Assembly: GCA_946894095.1 (NCBI GenBank)
Contig: OX335652.1
Span: forward strand, 8,641,001 to 8,705,000
Direction: 5' to 3'
Length of the DNA stretch: 64,000 nt
From: Incurvaria masculella
Lineage: Eukaryota; Arthropoda; Insecta; Lepidoptera; Incurvariidae
The notes beneath the pieces were generated by a model. That model had not been told where the DNA came from and searched no databases. It saw nothing but the letters and a program-made list of their open reading frames with translations. The position numbers and the translations under genes are program-made. Within the stretch, counting starts at the first letter, position 1; each line of letters begins with the position of its first letter. Of this stretch, positions 55,755-64,000 are shown one piece after another.

Positions 55755-58700
55755 ATGGCTACTAAAGAGAATAAAGAAGGTACGCCAGTAGATCTGGATA
55801 CAATCCTAATAGAGGATATAGGCCAATTCGGTCGATACCAAATTATAACCCTGCTTCTGGCCGCATTACCTGTCATGTTCTCAGCCTTCGCTGCGGGGGA
55901 ATACATCTTCACAACCGGCAGACTACCAACCAGGTAATGGTTTCCGTAGTAAACTTATATTATTGTAATCAGACAATTTATTTAAGTTCAACCCAACAAA
56001 ATATCCGTGAAATATCTACATCGGTCGCTCTGGCTTTTTGTCAAAAGTAATCAGTGAATTGTGAAGATACTTCCAAATCCTAAATAGCTAAGTCAAACAC
56101 TATCAAAATTTCTTTGAAGCTGTATGTGTTGGACTTTGTTTTAGACGTAATTTGAACAAAACAATATAATGTTTCGATTACAGCTTATCGATATCATATA
56201 ATATCTCATGTCAAATATTTATCTCATTGCCGATAAACATATGATAAATATCAATTATTTAACGAAGATGACATTCAAACATGAAGCGGGACTTCATAGG
56301 GTTTTTTATGTAACCAGTAACAGTATGTAACCAGGCTAAGATTGGATTATGTTTTATTTTTAATTAGACATTAGCCCAAAACACCTAATAGGATGTAGGA
56401 CCTTCCTAATATTGCACGGCTTCATTTAACTCATCGATATATTCTGAAACGAATGCACCATCAGCTTTTGCCCGCGTACCACGTAATATGCGCCCTTTTC
56501 GCTCGTTGATGCCCTACTGCGTGTCAGTCTGTGGTCGACTTGACATCCGATCGTACGTGCAATGCGACAAAAGCCCGAAATATGCGGTCAAAAGTTATAA
56601 AAATCGAAGTGAAAGAAATACAAAGATTCGTATAATAATTTATCATAGGCAAACATACATATCATTAGATAGAAATCAAGAAAACATTTCGTCCGAAATA
56701 ATAATACGGTAGCGACCGCGGTGGCTGCAACCGCCATGCTTGTAACCATGCATACGTGTGAGTGCCGGGCTAATGCGCGACTGAAAGATCCGAAAACGTT
56801 GTGCTCGTGCGAGCTTGCGAGTATGAACGAGCGAGATAGAGCGTATGAATACAAAAGCGCGTGTTCAGCGAGAGAGAAGGAGACGCCCATTATTAGGGAC
56901 TTGCTTCCGTGGTGAGAGATACCAGGAAGAAAATAAAGTAATTTGTTGTTTTCCGGGATGATTTCTTCGTAAAAAGTCCTGTGTTTGTTATCTTTTATTT
57001 ATTGAATTTGATCTAAAACTATTCTAATAAAGTAGTTATAACGAATTTCACGTATTTAAGCAATCGTGTTGATAATATAGAAAACCAAAATGTATTCAAT
57101 AAGCGGGCAAATTAAAATAGAATAACAGCAACACTTAAACATTTCAACAGATGGTACGAACGTTATCAACCATTCATGCTGGTCGTAGTTAGAATTTTAC
57201 ATAAAACAGTAGGTCCTCTTCCTTACTTACTAGGTGGCAGGGTTCATCCCACCCGGATTGGTACCATCGCATTAAATTACCGATGGTCAAAGTGGGAATG
57301 GTGGTCGAAGCGGCAATGAAAATATGGTCCGTGTTTTCCATGCATTCCAATGCAGCCGAGCAAAGTAAGGAAGAACCTGGCATGGCACCTTGCTCCGGTC
57401 CTAACATAAAAAAGACAAAAACTTTATTGGATTGCAGATGTCTTATTCCGGAGTGCGACGGCGCCAACCCCGAGTTCGAGCCGGCGTGGCTCGGCAACGC
57501 AGTACCCGGCAGCCCGGGCAGCTACGACGACTGCAACCGCTTCGTGAACATCTCCTCCCCCGCCACCCCACCACCCGCCAATACATGCCCTGCCGAGCTG
57601 TTCAACCGCGACCAGACCATCAGCTGCGACGAATATGTCTATGAAAGAACCAATACCATCGTGTACGATGTAAGTTCAAATCGAATAGAAGATTGAAGAT
57701 ATTATAATGACATTTCGATTATCTCGACAGCAGTATTCGTGGTCTAACAGTTAGGATCTATCCTTTATTCCAGAGGGCGTAGGGTCGATGTCCAGTGCCT
57801 TGGAATACTTTTTGCTTTATGCAACCTGACATGGATGGCTTACACCACACATCTACCCTCATGATCTCAGTTAATACACCACATTCCCGAAGGTATTAGG
57901 TGTCATGCCAGGACCTTCCCTTTATAAGCACTTCTACACTGAACTGAATGGAGAACATTGACAATTTTTAACCGGGGGGGCTTTACCCTACAGCCTAGTA
58001 AGGGAAAGGAACGTACAGTTTTACATGGGTTCCGAATCATGGAACAGTTGGCATTCGTAACAAATGCACTTATCTAACTCAGAAAGAGAAAGAAAGTTAT
58101 GCACGACCGGATCGAGTATTTAAAGGCAAGTCCTCTAGTACAGCATGAACAAAGAACAAAAAAGACGTATGCTCGCCTCGTGGTGGTTGAGGCTTCTGCT
58201 TCGTCTGTGTGTGTGTTTTCGGAGCTTTCGTTTTACATGTAGTGGTGGAATCCGAACACTATGCATAAACGATTTTGGTTTCTTTGTTTTGTTTATTACA
58301 GTTCGGGCTTGAATGCGATGAGTGGCGTCGAACACAAATCGGATCTATCCGCACGATCGGTACTCTCCTGGTTCTGCCCATTACTGGCTTCATCTCTGAC
58401 CGCTGGGGCAGACGTGTGGCCCTCACGCTCAACGCCTTCAACACGGCCTGGGTCGGCGTGGTCCGCTCTTTCATCAGCAGCTACGAGTGGTTCATTATTC
58501 TGGAGACCTTGGAGTCCACCATCGGCGCCGGCGCTTACAGTTCATGCTTCGTTCTCGGTAGTACCATATTATATTTGATAGCACACACATACGATCAATC
58601 CGGTTCCCTGGAAGGGTAGGCAGAAATATTAAGGCTTCCACTACAGCCAAATATATATTTTTAATACATGCTCTACGAATACGGATGCCACGTACCTGAC

Positions 58701-61609
58701 CTTAACGAATCAAGTAATTTATCACAATGTAGGCCTATTCTTGCAATCCCGTGATTAGGAATCAGGAATCTTTCAGTGAGAAAACCGCTTTTATGTTTTC
58801 AAAGCAATTTTCTCGGCGTAAAATCTTGATTCAATGGAATTCCGTGCTCCGGATTTTTTCCCTTCGTGAAAACCTCTTTGACAATAGGTTTTCTCAACCG
58901 AACGGTTCTGAATCCTGAGCATGGAATTTTAAGGGTCGTGCGTTTCCACTGGTGGTGGTATATTGTCCTAGGCCTCATTTTACGATTGTATACATAAACA
59001 TTTACATCTAGAATGTATGGCAAGTACAATTGAAATTTTTAAGAAAATCCGTTTAGCGGTTGACGAGATTTGCCAATGTTTGATAAATATGGTTTTAGTA
59101 AACCAAACTAAACAGACTTAATGAGCCTTAACGACCTTTACTTTTTTTTCAGTAACGGAACTGGTAGGTCCTAAGTATCGCGTGATCGCCGGTGCATCCA
59201 TGTCATCCTTCTTCGCCTTGGGTCAAGTTGTCCTGGGTTTCATTGCTTGGGGAGTCCAGGACTGGCGCGACCTCACCCGAGTTCTCTATGCGCCACAGCT
59301 AATTACAATAATATACTTCTGGATTCTTCTCGAGAGTGTCAGATGGCTACAAAGCAAAGGCAGACACACAGAAGCTGAACAAATATTAAAGAAAGCGGCG
59401 AAGATTAATAAGAAAGAACTATCAGATAAGACTTTGGAAGCGTTAAGAGCTTCCTCTGCAATTGAACAATCGACTGACAAAGTTAAAACTGAAAAGGAAC
59501 CGTGGCTAGTAATGCAAGTGTTAAAATCTCCTGTGATTCTTTCACGTTGCTGTGTTACCCCTATATGGTGGATAACGAACACTCTGGTATACTATGGCAT
59601 GTCTATTAACTCAGTAAGCTTGGCGGGCAATCGATTCCTGAACTACATCTATGTGGCAGCCATTGAAATTCCCGGATATTGGACTGCTATCTTGCTTTTG
59701 GACAGAATCGGCCGTAAGCCCACTCTGATTGGCGGTTACCTTCTCTGCGCAGCCTGTCAATTTGGCTTCGCATTCACCCCAGCAGGTACACTATAAATCT
59801 TTGTTTAGCTCGTGGTGGTTACTAGAGAGGACTTGCATTTCATGCGAGAGGTTTCCAGTTCCAATTCCTGCCCCGTTCGTGCACTACTTTCTTTACTCTA
59901 CCTTTCTGAGTTTTATATATATATTTCGTCACGAATACCTCCTTACAATAGTTGAGAATACCTTAAATAGTTCTGAATCCATGTAAAACTGTAGGTCCCC
60001 TTCCCCTTACCGATTGTAGGGTTAAGCCCGACCGGATTGGTACCATCGGATTGGGTGGTCGAAACAGAACAAAATGATCCGTGTTTTCTTTCTAGTTAAA
60101 TGTAGTTGAGCTCATATAGTGAATGTTCTATCATGGCAAGGAATTCCTTCGGGAATGCGTTGAGTTGGTATAATATCATGACGGGAGGTGTGGCCATAGG
60201 CACTCATGTCTAGTTAAATAAAAAATGTAAGGGGGAAATTTTAATATTCAATTGGATCCTATCCCATTTCAGTCTAAGAATAATTCATTTTTTTATATTT
60301 ATGATTGTGTTTTAAATCCGCCATCTGTGACACAAGAGTCCGCAGGAGCTTCCGGCTACTGATTTCTGATCAAAGTTGTGCCGTGCATACTTGTCTCTCA
60401 TCTGCTGATGAATTTATTTAACTGACTCACAGATATGTTTTAGGGTACCCAGCGGTGTCCATGACACTTTACCTTTTGGGGAAATACTTCATCAGTGTGG
60501 TGATGACTTCGGTGTACGTGTACACCGCAGAACTCTACCCGACAAAGTATCGACATACATTGTTCGCCTTCTCCTCTATGATCGGTCGCATCGGCTCCAT
60601 AACTGCACCTCTCACCCCTGCATTGGTAAGCAGTATTTTTAAATGAAATGGTAAAAAAACAATGAACATATTTTTTGAGAAAATAATGCTAAAAACTGAG
60701 TGACGGATAACAGGTTAATAAACTATACACACACAATATAACAAACATATTCTTGTTTTTTTTTTCAAAAGTTTCAAACATCCGTTTATAGTGGCCAAAT
60801 GCGTGTGACCGACAGACGCCAGAATCATACCATAAGGGTCCTTTATTCGCTTTTTGAGACGGGACCCTAAAAACACCAGCGGTTCATAGCGAGGTTCATA
60901 GTTCAAAATCGTTTATTCTGTGATTTCAAGAACATTACAGTTATATGTTAGATCTTGTGTAGACAGGGTGTGAGTGAGTTCAGGGGCGTGTAGACTTGCC
61001 ATCCATGGCTGAGGGCATGGGTTCAAATCCCGGTCCCGTTCATGCACTACTTTCTTTCTCTTTCCGAGTTAGATCTATGTAAAACTATAACAGTAGTATT
61101 CAGAGTGGGCGGACTAACTTTAAAAAGCAGATTATGTCCATACTGAGTCGCAGTTTGTATTGTTGGCGCTGGAAAATAATGGATTCTAAAATTGGGCGAT
61201 ATACAAAATAAGTTTAAGAAGCTCTGGTCTAAATAGGTATTTAAAAATCGCATCCAGCTCAATGCAGCCATGCTCATATTGGGAAGGTTCTGGCATGGCA
61301 CCTAATTACTTAAAAAATGCGGTGTGTTGAGCTAATGGCATGACTGTCTGTGGTATTAGCCATGCGTGTCTAGTTACTCGTACATAAAAAAATAATGCTC
61401 AAGGCTTCTTCGAAAAGAATCAAATAAAGCTTGTATGTAATTGATGATTTCAGATGATGTACTGGGACGGTATTCCATCGGTCATCTTCGGTAGTTTCGC
61501 CTTTGTATCGGGTCTCCTGATCCTCACCACGCCCGAGACACTGAAGACCAAGCTGCCTGACACCATGGAGGACGCTGAAAATATCGGCAAGAAGGCGCCT
61601 ACAGTTTGA
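55755..61609 (+). CDS. Gene G: SLC22-type organic cation transporter-like protein, complete
   Basis: Exons 55755-55933, 57438-57669, 58302-58557, 59153-59785, 60444-60625 and 61454-61609 (TGA); 545 residues. Start MATKENKEG chosen by alignment with D and E (an in-frame ATG lies at 55722). Motifs: TM1 TLLLAALPVMFSAF, six loop cysteines with an NIS site, SDRWGRR, LESVRWLQSKGR (Gln replaces Met), LDRIGRKPT, AELYPTKYRH, LPDTMEDAE, tail GKKAPTV. TM5-TM6 reads FIAWGVQDWRDLTRVLYAPQL, close to A and F. Its exon 2 carries SSPATPPPANTCP, shared with gene B on the other strand and not with F. Introns 1, 2, 4 and 5 hold SINE copies. Divergent from F and in the same orientation as A. Likely plasma-membrane organic-ion carrier; substrate unknown. 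Confidence 0.93.
56350..56440 (-). mobile_element. SINE internal fragment
   Basis: ATTAGCCCAAAACACCTAATAG, then GTAGGACCTTCCTAATATTG and GCACGGCTTCATTTAACTC. It lies in intron 1 of gene G. Confidence 0.55.
56480..56960. mobile_element. Possible LTR-like island in intron 1 of gene G
   Basis: GC- and CpG-richer than its surroundings. Contains GGTAGCGACCGCGGTGGCTG, many GCGAG/GAGCG words and ends near AAATAAAGTAATTTG, a possible poly-A signal. Open frames on both strands (56588-56890 minus, 56721-56915 plus) mirror each other and are not credible. A solo LTR is only a layout-based guess. Confidence 0.3.
57185..57400 (+). mobile_element. SINE body, tail missing, just upstream of gene G exon 2
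   Basis: AACAGTAGGTCCTCTTCC, CTAGGTGGCAGGGTTCATCC, GGTCGAAGCGGCAATGAAAA and CCTGGCATGGCACC. It ends about 38 bases before the exon 2 acceptor. Confidence 0.75.
57816..58138 (-). mobile_element. tRNA-derived SINE, near full-length, decayed head
   Basis: Tail at TATGCAACCTGACATGGATG, body GGTGTCATGCCAGGACCTTC and CTCAGAAAGAGAAAGAAAG, head reduced (GACCGGATCGAGTATTTAAA). It lies in intron 2 of gene G. Confidence 0.8.
59805..60226 (+). mobile_element. tRNA-derived SINE, full-length
   Basis: Head TAGCTCGTGGTGGTTACTAG with B-box-like AGTTCCAATTCC, body TGTAGGTCCCCTTCCCCTTA and GACCGGATTGGTACCATCGG, and tail CATGTCTAGTTAAATAAAA. It lies in intron 4 of gene G. Confidence 0.85.
60980..61393 (+). mobile_element. 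tRNA-derived SINE, interrupted
   Basis: Head with GGGTTCAAATCCCGGTCCCG at about 61020 and CTTTCTTTCTCTTTCCGAG. The middle (61090-61245) is replaced by unrelated sequence. The tail follows from CCAGCTCAATGCAGCCATGC to GTCTAGTTACTCGTACATAA. It ends about 60 bases before gene G exon 6. Confidence 0.8.
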
Positions 61610-61631
61610 TTGTGCTTGCAACTGGAATATA

Positions 61632-61637
61632 AATAAA
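61632..61637 (+). terminator. Probable poly-A signal of gene G
   Basis: AATAAA 23 bases after the stop codon. Another AATAAA is near 61674-61681. Confidence 0.5.
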
Positions 61638-61899
61638 CTAGTGAACAAATTAGATGTGAATATGTTAAGCTAATAATAAATAAGAAATCGGGTAATAAAT
61701 AAGATAAAAAATATTGATGGAATAACAAAGTTTTCATGAGTAAATTCAAATGTACATCTATCTACATTACAGTAATAATAGCGTTTGACATTGATGAATT
61801 TAGAAGTTAGGAGACACCAACGACCATGGAAGGACGGGAGAAGTGATTGAAGCTCATTCGTATGGCGGCAGCGTAGTCACGAGTCTGTGGGAATTGAAT

Positions 61900-62260
61900 C
61901 GTATAGCCCAGTGGCGCGGGGACTTGCCTAGCAAACCAGCCCTCCTCGCCCGTTCTTGCACCACTTTATTTCTCATTCTGAGTTCGATAAGTGCATTTCG
62001 TCAAGAACGCGAGCTGCTCCATGGTTCGGAATCCATGTAAAACTGTACTTCACCTTCCCCTACTAGGTGGTAGGGTTCAAGCCTCGGGTTGGTACCATCG
62101 CATTGGATGAAAAATACGGTCGAAGCGGTAATGAAAAATTGTCCGTGTTTTCCACCCAGTTCAATGTAGTCATGCTAATAAAGGGAAGGTGACATGTCAG
62201 GTGCCTGACGTGACGGTAGTTGTGTGGTATTACCTATCCATGTCAGGTGGCATAAAAAAA
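61900..62260 (+). mobile_element. tRNA-derived SINE, full-length reference copy
   Basis: Clear A box (TAGCCCAGTGGCGCGG). The B box region (CTCGCCCGTTCTTGC) is damaged. Then GAGTTCGATAAGTGCATTTC, CTAGGTGGTAGGGTTCAAGC, ACCCAGTTCAATGTAGTC and the tail CCATGTCAGGTGGCATAAAA. It is about 360 bp, downstream of gene G. Confidence 0.88.
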
Positions 62261-63242
62261 ATTGGAAAGTTTTGTTGTGCAGGTTGTGTATACCGCCTCC
62301 ATATAAACGAGTTTGGGTTTCTACTCCCCTCCTTCAATGCTCGCTCGGAGGGGCCCTAACTGTTTCGCCAACTATGTTTTAATGCACACCGAACGAGTAA
62401 CCGTGAAAAACACCAAAAAGGGTTATGTGCATCCGTGTAGATGGCGCCACAGTCGATCGTCGCTATTTCTGCTATAACTCCCCTAAAAGTTACAGGAAGT
62501 TACAAACTAAAACTATATCGGCGAGCCTATAAAGTAGTTATGTATATGTTTAATCTCATAAAACTATTTCAAAATTAAAACTATTAGCATTAACTGATTT
62601 TAGGCTGTGTGCAAAATGTCACAAGTAGCATTTTTTTGCACTATGCCTTATAATTATCTCACACGTTTTTTAAATTGTAACACGATGTGCATATAACTAG
62701 TTTATGTTCTCACACTTTCCAGTTATATTTTGCAACTTTAACTACCTTTTACATGAGAGGTAGAGCAGAAATAGCAACGAACGACTGTAGCACCATCTAC
62801 ATTGATGCAGAAATGTTCTCAGGCTGGTGTAAATCATACAAAAAATTCATCATTTATTTCACACTCTTTGAATTCTACACTATAGGTACCCAAAACAAAG
62901 GATTCACGATAAATACTTGCGTCGCATATGACGCCACAGCAAATATCTAAGGATTAAGAATTTCAATCGAATAATGCCGAAATATCAGGAGATCAAGGAT
63001 TTTAATCACAATCCATCATGGCTGTACTTCTATTATCAAAAGTTGGAATACCAAATTAATCTTTGAAGGTTGTGATCGCACTGCTGGTCAATAAGGAACT
63101 CAAGGCTTTCATCGATCACTTTCGCCATTATCGAGAAAGCCTTCAATTCTTAATCGCAATATTATTGTGCTGTTACTAACGTTATTCTGGTACCTAACGA
63201 AATTTAAATGTGAAAAAAAAACAGGACCTCATCACATTATGT
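62261..63242. other. Downstream of gene G, nothing recognised
   Basis: One 87-codon frame (62687-62950, plus) has no domain or splice partner. The stretch 62290-62460 is less AT-rich. No RNA gene seen. Confidence 0.5.
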
Positions 63243-63350
63243 CAGCCTCGGTAGCCCAGTGGTGCGACGCCTTGCCATACGATAAGGGTGTAGCTTCTGG
63301 TGTATTAGGGTTTTATCTCACGGTCAGTTTTGTATTAGCCATCTATAACC
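63243..63350 (+). mobile_element. Variant tRNA-headed SINE, 5' part
   Basis: CAGCCTCGGTAGCCCAGTGG then TGCGACGCCTTGCCATACG: the same variant head as at 24195. The A box is intact. The body is short and different (GTGTAGCTTCTGGTGTATTAG). Confidence 0.6.
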
Positions 63351-63398
63351 ATTGTTAAGTTTCATTCCGATTCAAGTGTATTTTTTTATTTAATACTA

Positions 63399-63470
63399 GC
63401 TGCGGTACCCGGCTCCGCTCGGGTTAGTGTCGGCTAAATTATTTCATGGATAAAAGCCACATTCACCACC
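63399..63470 (+). repeat. GCGGTACCCGGCTCCGCTCG dispersed repeat
   Basis: Matches 1455-1530 (the 20-base motif followed by AAATTATTTC within about 40 bases). Probably an RTE- or SINE-type repeat end. The 62-codon frame that starts inside it (63446-63634) is not called a gene. Confidence 0.55.
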
Positions 63471-63693
63471 CTCAGCGGGGCACCATGCCAGCAGGTTTAC
63501 GTACGATTGTAGAACGTATGTTTGAAAACCCCCTAGTGGTAGGGAATAGAGGTCGGATGGGCAGAAATAAGGGATCTAAGTCCCACAGAGCAATGTCTAA
63601 AGTGGATCGTATAAAAAAAAGAAAAATCCTATGAGAACCTGATCTTTCATTAGGCCTGAATTACTGTTTAAAATAATAAGTTTTTTTGTAAGA

Positions 63694-63710
63694 GTCAGTC
63701 AGTCAGTCAG
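63694..63710 (+). repeat. (GTCA)4 microsatellite
   Basis: Four GTCA units plus G. Followed by ATCAACAGCTTATACTG, which recurs near 8860-8880. Confidence 0.8.
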
Positions 63711-64000
63711 TTTTGTAAGAATCAACAGCTTATACTGTAATAAATTCTAACTTAAATATTAAATAAGCCAATAAAAGATTTTCTCCAGTTTTACAATTCA
63801 GAAAGCACTAACTATAATAGCGCTCAACATGTATGTTGGTAAGGTTGTTACTATGCTACCATATCACCTATATTATCTATAAATTTACTTAGAATGTCAA
63901 TACTGCTGATGTAGGTAAAATTATGTGTTTATTAATTGCCTGTTATCGCAATGATTGATGCAATTACTCAAATACTTCCCAAACGTGTCAACTCACTAAT

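Noticed and set aside
56588..56915. Overlapping frames on both strands in the CpG-rich island
   Set aside because: Mutually antisense frames caused by few stop codons in GC-richer sequence; no domain.
61900..61975. tRNA gene
   Set aside because: A- and B-box-like sequences are present, but the cloverleaf arms are not intact and the sequence continues into the SINE body shared by many copies.
62687..62950. 87-codon plus-strand frame downstream of gene G
   Set aside because: No motif and no supporting neighbour. Chance frame in AT-rich DNA.
63446..63634. Small basic protein frame near the right edge
   Set aside because: It starts inside a dispersed repeat and has no recognisable domain.

Overview
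This window is eukaryotic genomic DNA from an insect, most likely a moth or butterfly. The DNA is AT-rich, genes have short exons and GT-AG introns, and introns and spacers are packed with short repeats. Several repeat types look lepidopteran: miniature elements carrying (GTCC/GTCT)n microsatellites, tRNA-headed SINEs, and RTE-like tails. The order-level assignment is an inference from repeat style and protein family.

The coding content is one tandem family: seven SLC22-type (organic cation/carnitine transporter-like, major facilitator superfamily) genes, called A to G here. All have the same exons 2-6 with the same intron phases (2-0-1-1-0). Exon 1 carries the N-terminus and TM1; exon 2 the large cysteine-rich extracellular loop; exon 3 TM2-TM4 with SDRWGR; exon 4 TM5-TM9 with ESVRW and LDRxGRK; exon 5 TM10-TM11 with AELYPT; exon 6 TM12 and the cytoplasmic tail. 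Exon lengths are 179-182, 232-235, 256, 633, 182 and 150-183 bases. Gene A (+, 2577-8073) lacks exon 1, which should lie left of the window. B (13196-21445), C (23303-27701), D (31247-36111), E (38249-44662) and F (46420-53254) are on the minus strand. G (55755-61609) is on the plus strand. A and B are tail to tail, F and G head to head. None of the six complete genes shows a stop or frameshift; predicted proteins are 544-555 residues.

The rest is mobile-element debris: a broken non-LTR reverse transcriptase at the left edge, twelve copies of one microsatellite-bearing MITE-like family (one nested in another MITE, one with its end amplified as a 68-bp tandem array), a SINE family with about twenty full or partial copies, and several palindromic MITE-like elements.

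The most interesting signals are (1) near-identity of exon 2 between paralogs whose other exons have diverged, with a B/G mosaic segment pointing to gene conversion across opposite strands; (2) paired GATA-type motifs about 60-175 bp upstream of all six visible start codons; and (3) mobile elements lying within about 12-25 bp of splice sites. I did not find a wholly new molecular system. The window is best read as an expanding transporter array whose extracellular loop is being homogenised. Substrates cannot be read from the sequence.
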